Positions 31,352 to 39,528 of a stretch of 64,000 nucleotides of DNA are shown here, piece by piece. Below the pieces are notes generated by a model. That model was given only the letters and a program-made list of their open reading frames with translations. It ran no database searches and was not told the DNA's origin. The DNA is from Morganella morganii. GTDB taxonomy: Bacteria; Pseudomonadota; Gammaproteobacteria; Enterobacterales; Enterobacteriaceae. The stretch covers positions 3,410,001 to 3,474,000 of the forward strand of contig NZ_CP066129.1 of NCBI RefSeq assembly GCF_019242955.1. Direction: 5' to 3'. How positions within the stretch are numbered: the first letter of the stretch is position 1; each line of letters starts with the position of its first letter. The position numbers were made by a program, and so were the translations under genes.

Positions 31352-31810
31352 ATGACCGAAAGTTATCATATATTGTTACTGAACGGCCCGAACCTTAACC
31401 TGCTGGGCACGCGGGAACCCGATAAATACGGGACGCTCACTCTCGCGGATATCGTGACAACGCTGACCCGCGATGCCGGTCAGTGCGGTGTAACACTGAG
31501 CCATCTGCAATCCAACGCCGAGCACGAACTTATCGACAGAATCCATGCTGCACGGGGCAACACCGATTTTATCCTGATAAACCCGGCCGCATTCACTCAC
31601 ACCAGTGTGGCTCTGCGTGATGCCCTGCTGGCCGTCAGCATCCCGTTTATCGAGATCCATCTGTCGAATGTACACGCACGGGAGCCGTTCCGTCATCACT
31701 CTTATCTCTCTGATATCGCCACCGGCGTTATCTGCGGGCTGGGTGCGGAAGGCTACCGTTATGCTTTACAGGCAGCGGTTCACCGTCTGTCACAATCAAC
31801 TCAACACTAA
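31352..31810 (+). CDS. aroQ: Type II 3-dehydroquinate dehydratase AroQ
   Basis: Third step of the shikimate pathway, dehydrating 3-dehydroquinate. It has 152 residues, of the flavodoxin-like dodecameric type II class. Catalytic Y26 (REPDKYG), the substrate loop around R21, H83 (NPAAFTHTS) and R114 (EPFRHHS) are visible. E. coli uses the unrelated type I enzyme AroD instead. AGGAG is 11 bases upstream of the ATG. The gene leads accB-accC, a common arrangement in Yersinia, Haemophilus and Pseudomonas relatives. A short tandem duplication spans its stop. Confidence 0.96.
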   Translation: MTESYHILLLNGPNLNLLGTREPDKYGTLTLADIVTTLTRDAGQCGVTLSHLQSNAEHELIDRIHAARGNTDFILINPAAFTHTSVALRDALLAVSIPFIEIHLSNVHAREPFRHHSYLSDIATGVICGLGAEGYRYALQAAVHRLSQSTQH

Positions 31811-31829
31811 ATAAACTCAACACTAAGAG
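31798..31829. repeat. 16-bp tandem duplication across the aroQ stop codon
   Basis: AACTCAACACTAA occurs at 31798-31810 and again at 31814-31826, period 16. The TAA ending the first copy is the aroQ stop; the second copy lies in the gap before accB. Confidence 0.9.
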
Positions 31830-31843
31830 TACGGAATCATCTC

Positions 31844-32305
31844 ATGGATATTCGTAAAATAAAAAAACTGATCGAGCTGGTCGAAGAGTCCGGTATTTCT
31901 GAGCTGGAAATTTCTGAAGGCGAAGAGTCAGTGCGCATCAGCCGCGCCTTACCGGTACAGACTTTCGCTGCACCTCAGCAATTTATGCCGCAGGCACAGC
32001 AACCCGCTTTAGCAAACGCCGTTGCGCCATCTGCAGGCCTGGTTGATCCCGTACCGGAAAAAGAAATTGCCGGTCATGTTGTCCGCTCTCCGATGGTCGG
32101 TACGTTCTACCGTTCACCAAGCCCGGATGCGAAAGCCTTTATTGAAGTCGGTAAACAGGTCAATGTCGGCGACACCCTGTGCATCGTCGAAGCCATGAAA
32201 ATGATGAACCAGATCGAAGCTGATAAAGCCGGTGTGGTTAAAGCAATTCTGTTAAAAGACGGCGATGCTGTCGAATTTGACGAGCCACTGGTCGTCATCG
32301 AATAA
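31844..32305 (+). CDS. accB: Biotin carboxyl carrier protein AccB
   Basis: Carries the carboxybiotin of acetyl-CoA carboxylase, the first step of fatty acid synthesis. It has 153 residues: N-terminal dimerisation part (1-40), Pro/Ala/Gln-rich linker (about 40-75) and the biotinyl domain with the modified K119 in EAMKMMN. The thumb loop typical of enterobacterial BCCP (about 91-98) is present. accC follows after 11 bases. Confidence 0.97.
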   Translation: MDIRKIKKLIELVEESGISELEISEGEESVRISRALPVQTFAAPQQFMPQAQQPALANAVAPSAGLVDPVPEKEIAGHVVRSPMVGTFYRSPSPDAKAFIEVGKQVNVGDTLCIVEAMKMMNQIEADKAGVVKAILLKDGDAVEFDEPLVVIE

Positions 32306-32316
32306 CGGGGCGAATC

Positions 32317-33666
32317 ATGCTGGAAAAAATCCTTATTGCCAACCGGGGTGAAATTGCACTGCGGATTCTGCGGGCCTGTAAAGAGCTCGGAATCAAAGCG
32401 GTTGCTGTTCACTCTTCCGCGGATCGTGATTTAAAACACGTTCTGCTGGCTGACGAGACCATCTGTATCGGTCCGGCAGCCTCTGCGAAAAGTTATCTGA
32501 ATATCCCTGCCATTATCTCTGCTGCTGAAATTTCCGGCGCACAGGCAATCCATCCGGGATACGGATTCTTATCTGAAAACGCTGATTTTGCCGAGCAGGT
32601 TGAACGCTCCGGCTTCACATTTATCGGCCCGAAAGCAGACACTATCCGCCTGATGGGCGATAAAGTTTCTGCTATCCGTGCGATGAAAGAAACCGGCGTT
32701 CCGTGTGTACCGGGTTCTGACGGCCCGCTCAGCGACGATATGCCGCTGAACCACACTATCGCCAAACGTATCGGTTTCCCGGTCATCATCAAAGCCTCCG
32801 GCGGCGGCGGCGGACGCGGTATGCGTGTTGTCCGCAATGATGAAGATCTGGAAGAAGCGATTGCAATGACCAAAGCTGAAGCCAAAGCGGCTTTCAACAA
32901 CGACATGGTTTACATGGAGAAATTCCTTGAAAACCCGCGTCACGTTGAAATCCAGGTTATGGCGGATGGTCAGGGCCATGCTGTTTATCTGGCAGAACGT
33001 GACTGCTCCATGCAGCGCCGTCACCAGAAAGTGGTGGAAGAAGCCCCTGCTCCGGGTATCACCCCGGCGCTGCGCAAAAGCATCGGCGAGCGTTGTGCCA
33101 AAGCCTGTATCGATATCGGCTACCGTGGTGCCGGTACGTTTGAATTCCTGTTTGAAAACGGCGAGTTTTATTTCATCGAAATGAACACCCGTATTCAGGT
33201 AGAGCACCCGGTCACTGAAATGATCACCGGTGTTGACCTGATCAAAGAGCAGCTGCGTGTCGCATCCGGCCTGCCGCTCTCTGTAAAACAGGAAGATATC
33301 AAAGTAAAAGGTCATGCGATCGAATGCCGTATCAACGCCGAAGATCCGCACACCTTCTTACCGAGCCCGGGCAAAATTACCCGTTTCCACTCTCCGGGGG
33401 GTTTCGGTGTCCGCTGGGAATCTCATATTTACGCCGGTTATACTGTTCCGCCGTATTATGATTCCATGATCGGTAAGCTCATCACGTATGGTGAAACCCG
33501 CGAAATTGCTATTGCCCGTATGAAAAATGCGCTGGCGGAACTGATTATCGACGGTATCAAAACCAATATCGAGCTGCACCAGCTGATTATGAATGATGAG
33601 AACTTCTGCAAAGGCGGCACCAACATCCATTATCTGGAGAAGAAACTCGGCCTGCACGAGGTCTGA
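32317..33666 (+). CDS. accC: Biotin carboxylase AccC
   Basis: ATP-grasp enzyme that carboxylates the biotin on AccB. It has 449 residues, as in E. coli. The glycine-rich ATP loop [14 protein letters not shown], the metal-binding Glu residues in [26 protein letters not shown]-like region and the carboxylase C-terminal domain are clear. Codon use is markedly biased, as expected for a highly expressed gene. A strong terminator follows. Confidence 0.98.
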   Translation: MLEKILIANRGEIALRILRACKELGIKAVAVHSSADRDLKHVLLADETICIGPAASAKSYLNIPAIISAAEISGAQAIHPGYGFLSENADFAEQVERSGFTFIGPKADTIRLMGDKVSAIRAMKETGVPCVPGSDGPLSDDMPLNHTIAKRIGFPVIIKASGGGGGRGMRVVRNDEDLEEAIAMTKAEAKAAFNNDMVYMEKFLENPRHVEIQVMADGQGHAVYLAERDCSMQRRHQKVVEEAPAPGITPALRKSIGERCAKACIDIGYRGAGTFEFLFENGEFYFIEMNTRIQVEHPVTEMITGVDLIKEQLRVASGLPLSVKQEDIKVKGHAIECRINAEDPHTFLPSPGKITRFHSPGGFGVRWESHIYAGYTVPPYYDSMIGKLITYGETREIAIARMKNALAELIIDGIKTNIELHQLIMNDENFCKGGTNIHYLEKKLGLHEV

Positions 33667-33690
33667 TTTTCTGTCGCTTTTCTTTCTCAG

Positions 33691-33716
33691 GCCCCTGTCA
33701 TACAGGGGCTTTTTTA
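33691..33716 (+). terminator. Terminator of aroQ-accB-accC
   Basis: GCCCCTGT-CAT-ACAGGGGC followed by TTTTTTA, 24 bases after the accC stop. Confidence 0.93.
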
Positions 33717-33743
33717 TAGCGAGTTTTTTATAAAGAGTATGCT

Positions 33744-34628
33744 ATGCCCTGGATCCAAATACGCTTAAATTCCACCGGTGCTGATGCCGAAGCTATCGGT
33801 GATGAACTGACTGAAACCGGTGCCGTCTCCGTCACCTTTCAGGACAGCCACGACACCCCGATTTTTGAACCGCTGCCGGGGGAAACCCGCCTGTGGGGTG
33901 ATACCGACGTTATCGGCCTGTATGACGCCGAAACGGATATGAAGGTGGTTGTTGCGCAATTACAGCAGCACCCGCTGCTGGGTGAAAACTTTATCCATAA
34001 GATCGAACAGATCGAAGACAAAGACTGGGAACGTGAATGGATGGATAACTTCCACCCGATGCGTTTCGGTCAGCGCCTGTGGATCTGCCCGAGCTGGCGT
34101 GAGATCCCCGACCCGGATGCGGTCAATGTGATGCTCGATCCCGGTCTTGCATTCGGTACCGGTACTCACCCGACGACGTCCCTGTGCCTGGAATGGCTCG
34201 ACGGCCTCGATCTGAACGGCAAAACGGTGATCGATTTCGGCTGCGGTTCCGGTATCCTGGCAATCGCCGCCCTGAAACTGGGTGCAAAAGAAGCTATCGG
34301 TATCGATATTGACCCGCAGGCGATTCAGGCCAGCAGGGACAACGCTGAGCGCAACGGCGTATCAGACAGGCTGACCCTTTATCTCTCTGATAAAAAGCCG
34401 CAGACGCTCTCTGCGGACGTTGTGGTGGCAAATATTCTGGCCGGTCCGCTGCGTGAACTGGCACCGGTGATCGGTGCACTGCCGCAGGCAGGCGGATTAC
34501 TCGGATTATCCGGTGTGCTCGCAACCCAGGCAGAGGGTGTGGCAGATGCTTACCGTGACGTCTTTGAGATTGATGAGATTGCCGAAAAAGAAGAATGGTG
34601 CCGGATCACCGCAACAAAGCGCGGCTGA
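33744..34628 (+). CDS. prmA: Ribosomal protein L11 methyltransferase PrmA
   Basis: Trimethylates several amino groups of ribosomal protein L11 using S-adenosylmethionine. It has 294 residues (293 in E. coli): N-terminal L11-recognition domain ([16 protein letters not shown]) and C-terminal Rossmann methyltransferase with [19 protein letters not shown]. The accC-prmA-dusB-fis order is conserved in enterobacteria. Confidence 0.97.
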   Translation: MPWIQIRLNSTGADAEAIGDELTETGAVSVTFQDSHDTPIFEPLPGETRLWGDTDVIGLYDAETDMKVVVAQLQQHPLLGENFIHKIEQIEDKDWEREWMDNFHPMRFGQRLWICPSWREIPDPDAVNVMLDPGLAFGTGTHPTTSLCLEWLDGLDLNGKTVIDFGCGSGILAIAALKLGAKEAIGIDIDPQAIQASRDNAERNGVSDRLTLYLSDKKPQTLSADVVVANILAGPLRELAPVIGALPQAGGLLGLSGVLATQAEGVADAYRDVFEIDEIAEKEEWCRITATKRG

Positions 34629-34655
34629 TATTCTTACTTTTTGGTATATAAATCG

Positions 34656-34711
34656 TGCGTTTGCGTGATTCAGTGAATATATTTTAAGCAGTTTCACGCA
34701 AACGCATTTTA
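34656..34711 (+). terminator. Inverted repeat / terminator after prmA
   Basis: TGCGTTTGCGTGA (34656-34668) and TCACGCAAACGCA (34694-34706) are perfect 13-bp arms with a 25-nt A/T-rich loop, followed by TTTTATT. It lies between prmA and the dusB-fis promoter. Confidence 0.65.
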
Positions 34712-34848
34712 TTCTGAAAATTAAATCAGAAAACCGCACAGTATGCTATTTTACGCTAACTTATTGTTACAAAACATTAATTAATAAAATCCGAAAAAAG
34801 CAATAAAAAAAATTTCGCCTGAAAGGTCGATTTGCTCAAAGTTTGTCC

Positions 34849-34877
34849 TTTCATATCTTTGAAAAAATGCGTAATAT
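34849..34877 (+). promoter_or_regulatory. dusB-fis (growth-phase) promoter
   Basis: TTTCAT (34849-34854), 17-bp spacer, TAATAT (34872-34877), then a G/C-rich discriminator (ACGCGCCC). The stretch from GCGTAATATACG to CTTGCAGTCACAGTATGG is nearly the E. coli fis promoter as I remember it, where the G/C-rich discriminator gives stringent control by ppGpp/DksA. A-rich sequence upstream (34800-34813) may act as an UP element. Confidence 0.85.
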
Positions 34878-34918
34878 ACGCGCCCTTGCAGTCACAGTAT
34901 GGCCACACTTCTTCGTCT

Positions 34919-35890
34919 ATGCGTATCGGACAATACCAGTTGAAAAACCGCCTTATCGCGGCCCCTATGGCAGGCATCACCGATCGGCCTTTCCGGTCGT
35001 TGTGTTATGAAATGGGTGCGGGTATGGCCGTCTCAGAGATGCTCTCTTCCAATCCGCAGGTCTGGAAGACGGACAAATCGAGATTACGCATGGTACACAG
35101 TGATGAGCCAGGTATCCGTTCTGTGCAGATAGCCGGTAATGATCCCGGTGAAATGGCGGCCGCGGCAAAGATTAATGTTGCCGGTGGTGCGCAGGTCATC
35201 GATATTAATATGGGGTGTCCTGCCAAAAAAGTGAACCGTAAGCTGGCAGGCTCCGCCCTGCTGCGTTATCCGGCGCTGGTGGAAGAGATTCTGAAAGCCG
35301 TGGTTAATGCAGTGGACGTGCCCGTCACACTGAAAATTCGCACCGGCTGGTCACCGGAAGAACGGAACTGTGTCACGATTGCCCAATTGGCCGAGCGTTG
35401 CGGTATTCAGGCTCTTACAATTCATGGCAGGACCCGTGCCTGTCTGTTTAATGGTGAAGCCGAATACGACAACATCCGGACAGTTAAGCAGACTGTTGCC
35501 ATCCCGGTTATTGCCAATGGCGACATTACTGACCCGCTTAAAGCCAGGGCAGTACTGGACTACACCGGCGCAGACGCGCTGATGATCGGTCGTGCTGCCC
35601 AGGGAAGACCCTGGATCTTCCGGGAAATCCAGCACTATCTGGACACAGGTAAACTGTTGCCGCCGCTGCCCGGTGCAGAGGTACAACGCATAATGTGCGA
35701 GCATGTGCGGGAATTGCATGACTTTTATGGTCAAGGCAAGGGAGCCCGCATAGCCCGCAAGCATGTTTCCTGGTACATGCAGGAACATGCGCCTGATGTT
35801 CAGTTTCGGCGCTCATTCAACGCCATTGAGGATGCCGGCGAACAGCTGGAGGCGTTGGAAGCATATTTTGAAAATTTTTTGCGTAAATAA
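34919..35890 (+). CDS. dusB: tRNA-dihydrouridine synthase B
   Basis: FMN-dependent enzyme that reduces U17 in the tRNA D-loop. It has 323 residues (321 in E. coli). The catalytic C100 in [20 protein letters not shown], the FMN-binding [18 protein letters not shown] and IANGDITD, and the C-terminal helical tRNA-binding domain are visible. Upstream in-frame codons overlap the promoter; MRIGQYQL is the conserved start. First gene of the dusB-fis operon; fis begins 20 bases later. Confidence 0.97.
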   Translation: MRIGQYQLKNRLIAAPMAGITDRPFRSLCYEMGAGMAVSEMLSSNPQVWKTDKSRLRMVHSDEPGIRSVQIAGNDPGEMAAAAKINVAGGAQVIDINMGCPAKKVNRKLAGSALLRYPALVEEILKAVVNAVDVPVTLKIRTGWSPEERNCVTIAQLAERCGIQALTIHGRTRACLFNGEAEYDNIRTVKQTVAIPVIANGDITDPLKARAVLDYTGADALMIGRAAQGRPWIFREIQHYLDTGKLLPPLPGAEVQRIMCEHVRELHDFYGQGKGARIARKHVSWYMQEHAPDVQFRRSFNAIEDAGEQLEALEAYFENFLRK

Positions 35891-35910
35891 AGAAAAGAGC
35901 TGACAGAACT

Positions 35911-36207
35911 ATGTTCGAACAACGCGTAAATTCTGACGTACTAACCGTCGCTACTGTAAATTCACAAGATCAGGTAACACAGAAACCGTTACGTGATTCA
36001 GTTAAGCAGGCACTGAAGAACTATTTTGCTCAATTAAACGGTCAGGATGTTAATGAACTGTATGAGCTGGTACTGGCTGAAGTTGAACAGCCACTGTTGG
36101 ACATGGTTATGCAATACACCCGTGGTAACCAAACCCGCGCTGCCCTGATGATGGGTATCAACCGCGGTACACTGCGTAAAAAACTGAAAAAATACGGCAT
36201 GAACTAA
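35911..36207 (+). CDS. fis: DNA-binding protein Fis
   Basis: Nucleoid protein and global regulator, abundant in early exponential phase. The 98 residues differ from recalled E. coli Fis at about two positions. The N-terminal beta-hairpin region, dimer helices and C-terminal helix-turn-helix ([23 protein letters not shown]) are intact. It is controlled with dusB by the upstream stringent promoter; a terminator follows. Confidence 0.98.
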   Translation: MFEQRVNSDVLTVATVNSQDQVTQKPLRDSVKQALKNYFAQLNGQDVNELYELVLAEVEQPLLDMVMQYTRGNQTRAALMMGINRGTLRKKLKKYGMN

Positions 36208-36236
36208 GTAGTACCGTACAATGCATTGAACCGAAA

Positions 36237-36269
36237 AGCTCTTTCAGGATGACTGAAAGGGCTTTTTTG
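36237..36269 (+). terminator. Terminator of dusB-fis
   Basis: AGCTCTTTCAG pairs with CTGAAAGGGCT (one G-U) and is followed by TTTTTTG. Confidence 0.93.
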
Positions 36270-36602
36270 TTAATATCAGCACCCCGTCAGCCGGCCGTTT
36301 TTATCATTCATTTCATTATCGGTTTATACAGATTAATCTGTAATACACCGCAAAAATACCAACACTCTGTATTTAAAAGATTTTTGATATTATTATCCAT
36401 CCGGATATAACGTAAAAATAATAGCAGCATTTTTATTCAAAGAAATATTTTCTTATTTCTGAATACGTTATTAACTGGATTATTTTTCAGATTAAAACGA
36501 GATATCAGATACTTAATTATTTATTCCGTACCCTGTTTGTCTGTTTAATATTATCAGGGTATAACAGAATATAGCCCCGGTGAATAAAAAACAGGATGTC
36601 AT
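36270..36602. other. A/T-rich intergenic region before the glycosyltransferase
   Basis: A 333-bp, strongly A/T-rich stretch with no credible gene. It contains a perfect 16-bp palindrome, TACAGATTAATCTGTA (36327-36342), a possible operator. The change in composition from fis onward suggests the left edge of acquired DNA. Confidence 0.55.
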
Positions 36603-37661
36603 ATGACAGTATGGATCACTACCGCAGATTGCCCTGCTGTATGCTACAACCAAAACAGTGGCCTGATAGCCAACAGAGATATGTCTTTTTTCGCGTCACA
36701 GGCCGGTGTTTCTCCGCTTTATTATACGTTTGATAATACAGATAATACGTCTGACATTATCACACGGGAAAAAATAAACACGTTGTGTGCTCCTGTTTCT
36801 GCCGGAGACATCGTTATTGTTCAATATCCCACCTGGGTAAACCGCGATTTTGAGCACTTATTTATTACGGAATTGCTGGCGATGCCCGGTGTGAAAGTTG
36901 CGCTGGTTCTCTGGGATGTTTTAATCTGGCTGTGGGATGACCGGGACCGGGATTTTACCCATGACGAAGAATTTTTGCTGATGAACCGGTGTGATCTTAT
37001 TTTTTCTCCGAATGAAAAAATGTCTGCACGGCTGAGAGAAGACGGCGGAGTGACGACACCGATTATCAGCCTGGGACTGTGGGATTATCAGATTGAAGGA
37101 ACAATAAATCCGGATAAAGAATACCGCAGGGAAGTGACTTTTATCGGTAATTTACGTAAAACAGATTTCTCATCCTATGACGGAAAAACGATTATCACGC
37201 TTATCGGTGATCCGGAAGGGCTGACAGAAACAGAAAAAGCAAAAGAAAATCTGAATGCAGTCGGTTCATATGATAATAATCTGCTGCCCGGAATACTGAA
37301 TGGCGGGTTTGGTCTGATGTCTTATCAGAATAAAAATAATGTGGCCGAAAAAAGATTCTTCAATGGCGCGGAACGCTATGGTCATTATAACAATCCGCTG
37401 AAATTATCACTTTATCTGGCGGCCGGCATTCCGGTCATTGTGGATAGTCATTCACCTCATGCAGAACGGATAAAAAGCGATAATCTGGGATTAATTATTG
37501 ATGATATTAACGACATCGATGAACTGCTGGATAATCTGACTGAACAGGACTACAGCGAAATGGTTAAAAACGTCGGTCATTACGCCGCGAAACTGAGAAC
37601 GGGATTTTTTACAAAAACAGCATTGGCAAAAGGTATTAAATATCTCACTGATACGCATTGA
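36603..37661 (+). CDS. Gtf3-like glycosyltransferase
   Basis: A 352-residue GT-B-like protein of the Gtf3 / galactofuranosyltransferase-like family. Seen: an N-terminal lobe (1-165), then EVTFIGNLRKTDF (about 178-190) opening the nucleotide-sugar domain, GFGLMSYQNK near 236-243 and YGHYNNPLKLSLYLAAGIPVIVDSH-type motif at 259-284. Relatives in Gram-positive bacteria add hexose to glycoproteins or capsule precursors. AGGATG lies 7 bases before the ATG. It is more A/T-rich than the genes to its left. The acceptor is unknown. There is no signal peptide or membrane anchor, so the reaction is cytoplasmic. Confidence 0.75.
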   Translation: MTVWITTADCPAVCYNQNSGLIANRDMSFFASQAGVSPLYYTFDNTDNTSDIITREKINTLCAPVSAGDIVIVQYPTWVNRDFEHLFITELLAMPGVKVALVLWDVLIWLWDDRDRDFTHDEEFLLMNRCDLIFSPNEKMSARLREDGGVTTPIISLGLWDYQIEGTINPDKEYRREVTFIGNLRKTDFSSYDGKTIITLIGDPEGLTETEKAKENLNAVGSYDNNLLPGILNGGFGLMSYQNKNNVAEKRFFNGAERYGHYNNPLKLSLYLAAGIPVIVDSHSPHAERIKSDNLGLIIDDINDIDELLDNLTEQDYSEMVKNVGHYAAKLRTGFFTKTALAKGIKYLTDTH

Positions 37662-37668
37662 TTTACCG

Positions 37669-37690
37669 TGTCCGGTTCCGCCGCCGGACA
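37669..37690 (+). terminator. Weak hairpin after the glycosyltransferase gene
   Basis: TGTCCGG and CCGGACA form a 7-bp stem with an 8-nt loop; followed only by TCATTAAA, so a weak terminator at best. Confidence 0.35.
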
Positions 37691-37831
37691 TCATTAAAAA
37701 GCAATAACCGGAGTGTTCCGTTTTATTTTCTCTTCCATGATAGCTGCGGATATTTCGCCGGACAGCGAAGCATTGATTTTTCTGTCCGCTAATATCTCCG
37801 CCACAACAGCCAGAATTATCAGGAAAACGAA

Positions 37832-38182
37832 ATGGACACACTGCAACAGGTATTATACCGGTCATTACAGACCGTTCAGACAGACAATTCCCCGTCACTG
37901 ACGCAAAGCGGACAATTACTGAACTTTGCGCCGTCACAAATTCCGCAATTGCAGGCAGACCTGCAATATCTGTACGGAAAGGCGCTGCCGCGTTTTCCTG
38001 ATCCGCAGGATATCAGCCTTAAGCTGACAATATTGCAGCGCCTGCACCGGCAAATCCCTGCACAAAACGGTATTTTATGGCAGCATTTCCGGGAGAGTGC
38101 AGCGCCCGCAGATGACGGACTGCTGACAGATGAGGTGCTCCGCTGGCTCTTCACCCGTATCTCTGCCACCAGCCATACCTGA
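37832..38182 (+). CDS. Unrecognised 116-residue protein
   Basis: I do not recognise this protein. The ATG has AGGA 7 bases upstream and the frame ends in TGA at 38180-38182. The sequence is predicted helical, Gln- and Leu-rich (SQIPQLQADLQYLYGKALPRF, LKLTILQRLHRQIP) and ends with an acidic-aromatic part (DDGLLTDEVLRWLFTRIS). No signal peptide, membrane helix, cysteine or known catalytic motif. It lies 170 bp after the glycosyltransferase gene on the same strand and converges on the methyltransferase gene. It could be a partner of the glycosyltransferase, but that is only positional inference. Confidence 0.6.
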   Translation: MDTLQQVLYRSLQTVQTDNSPSLTQSGQLLNFAPSQIPQLQADLQYLYGKALPRFPDPQDISLKLTILQRLHRQIPAQNGILWQHFRESAAPADDGLLTDEVLRWLFTRISATSHT

Positions 38183-38219
38183 ACAAAAAACGCCTTTTCT
38201 GAGCAACAGCAAAGGCGTT
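38183..38219 (-). terminator. Terminator of the methyltransferase gene
   Basis: On the minus strand AACGCCTTT and AAAGGCGTT form a 9-bp stem followed by TTTTTTGT. On the plus strand no T-run follows. Confidence 0.8.
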
Positions 38220-38250
38220 AGTTACGGATAGTTACCGGGTCCGGCAGGGG

Positions 38251-38841
38251 TTATAACGGCAGACGATTCCGGTTCACAAACACCATCCCGCTTTGTGCCA
38301 TATAAATGGCGCCGTCCTGTTCTGCCATTTGACGTATCCGGTTGGTGTCGACTGACAGAAATTCAAAATTGTATCTTTTCAGATGTTCAATCCAATATTC
38401 CGGTGGCTGCAAATTCACATGGTGATAGCCGCCCTGTCCCGGTAACGCATGGGTCATAACCAGGATTCGCCCGCAGGCAAACGAGTTCAGGATATGATCA
38501 ATAAACATCTCTTCAATATGTTCAACGACTTCCTGACAATGAACCAGATCCACACGGCACTGAACGGAAGAACGGGTCAAATCAACCTTCAGAGACGGGT
38601 ACAGTGAGTTTTCAACATTGGATTCCAACCCTTCCACTGCCAGCGTCTGCAAGCCGGAGCGATGAAAATAATCCGCCGCGTAGCCCATACCGGCACCGAT
38701 ATCCAGCACAGAGTGCAGCGCAAAACGTTTAATCAGATAATCCCACACTGTCGGTGAATAGGTATGCGGGTCTCCCTCCAGGATATTCCCGCCCAGGTGT
38801 TCATCCTCACCATAACCACAATTTACGATAAAACCGGACAT
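38251..38841 (-). CDS. SAM-dependent methyltransferase (class I)
   Basis: A 196-residue Rossmann-fold methyltransferase. SAM motif I VLDIGAGMG is at 45-53, the acidic residue after strand 2 is in LAVEGLESN, and motif IV is LVHCQEVVEHIE. The HHVNLQPPEYWIEHLKRYNFEF stretch resembles Methyltransf_11/23 enzymes that act on small molecules or glycan precursors. The N terminus (NCGYGEDEHLGGNILEGDPHTYSP) is unusually Gly/Asp-rich. Substrate unknown; it converges on the 116-residue gene and the glycosyltransferase, so a glycan-linked role is possible. Confidence 0.8.
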   Translation of the reverse strand: MSGFIVNCGYGEDEHLGGNILEGDPHTYSPTVWDYLIKRFALHSVLDIGAGMGYAADYFHRSGLQTLAVEGLESNVENSLYPSLKVDLTRSSVQCRVDLVHCQEVVEHIEEMFIDHILNSFACGRILVMTHALPGQGGYHHVNLQPPEYWIEHLKRYNFEFLSVDTNRIRQMAEQDGAIYMAQSGMVFVNRNRLPL

Positions 38842-38967
38842 TTATTGCTTCCTTTTCAGTCAATTTCCGGGTCGCGCACGACATACAAAAACAGCCGGCA
38901 GCCAGATGTTTGTTATAACTAAACGATCAAACAGCAACAAGCGGAGTATTCTGTTTGTTCTCATGAT

Positions 38968-39405
38968 CTACTGCTTTTCATCAAACCAGGGCTGCTGAAA
39001 TAAACGGACTATCAATGCAAGATTTTCCTGCCCGACAGCGGCCGCAACTTCATCACACAATCCGGTTTTGATCGCTTCATAAGCGTCGTAGCATTGCTGT
39101 CCGAGCGGCGTCATTTTCACACCCTTGAGTTTTTTGCTGCCCTGAACATCAAAAATGGTGATCAGCCCTTTCTCTTCCATCTGCCGGATGAATTTATGAA
39201 TCGCCTGGCGGGAGATGGTCACCGTGGCAGAAATATCCGCCACGGATACCGGCTGGTCATACACCCTCGATAAAATGTACCACTCCGAATTACTCATGTG
39301 AATTTCGCTCCGGACATTCCAGAGTGCATCAATCCGCTCGCGGAGCAGCGTGTGCCGCTCACTGATAAGGTCAATAAAATCAAGGTCGTTCAATGCAATT
39401 TTCAC
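38968..39405 (-). CDS. MarR-family transcriptional regulator
   Basis: A 145-residue winged-helix repressor-type protein: SNSEWYILSRVYDQPVSVADIS, recognition helix region ISRQAIHKFIRQMEEKGLI, and wing with DVQGSKKLKGVKMTPLG. The start is GTG at 39405 with AGAGGTGA 4 bases upstream. It is divergent from an MFS efflux gene; two near-identical palindromes in the shared 123-bp region are its likely operators. It probably represses both genes and is released by a small-molecule ligand of the pump. Confidence 0.9.
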   Translation of the reverse strand: MKIALNDLDFIDLISERHTLLRERIDALWNVRSEIHMSNSEWYILSRVYDQPVSVADISATVTISRQAIHKFIRQMEEKGLITIFDVQGSKKLKGVKMTPLGQQCYDAYEAIKTGLCDEVAAAVGQENLALIVRLFQQPWFDEKQ

Positions 39406-39430
39406 GTGATCACCTCTTTCCTTTTTGTGC

Positions 39431-39439
39431 AGTATACCA
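39431..39439 (-). promoter_or_regulatory. Extended -10 promoter of the marR-type gene
   Basis: Minus strand reads TGGTATACT, an extended -10 element, 26 bases before the GTG start. Operator 1 lies just upstream where the -35 would be. Confidence 0.5.
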
Positions 39440-39449
39440 AAAACACATC

Positions 39450-39464
39450 GTCAACTTAGTTGAC
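39450..39464. promoter_or_regulatory. MarR operator 1
   Basis: GTCAAC-TTA-GTTGAC, perfect 6-bp arms. Its right arm supplies the predicted -35 of the MFS gene. The context ACATCGTCAAC is shared with operator 2. Confidence 0.75.
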
Positions 39465-39488
39465 CATTGTCGCAAAGTACGTTACTTT
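39460..39488 (+). promoter_or_regulatory. Predicted promoter of the MFS gene
   Basis: TTGACC (39460-39465), 17-bp spacer, TACTTT (39483-39488). The -35 is inside operator 1 and operator 2 lies just downstream of the -10, an arrangement suited to repression. Confidence 0.5.
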
Positions 39489-39495
39489 CCACATC

Positions 39496-39510
39496 GTCAA
39501 CCTGGTTGAT
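39496..39510. promoter_or_regulatory. MarR operator 2
   Basis: GTCAAC-CTG-GTTGAT, one mismatch from symmetric; centre 46 bp from operator 1, both in the same orientation after ACATC. Confidence 0.75.
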
Positions 39511-39528
39511 GAAATATAGGATAAGACT

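Noticed and set aside
32569-33351. 260-codon minus-strand frame opposite accC
   Set aside because: Shadow produced by the strong codon bias of accC.
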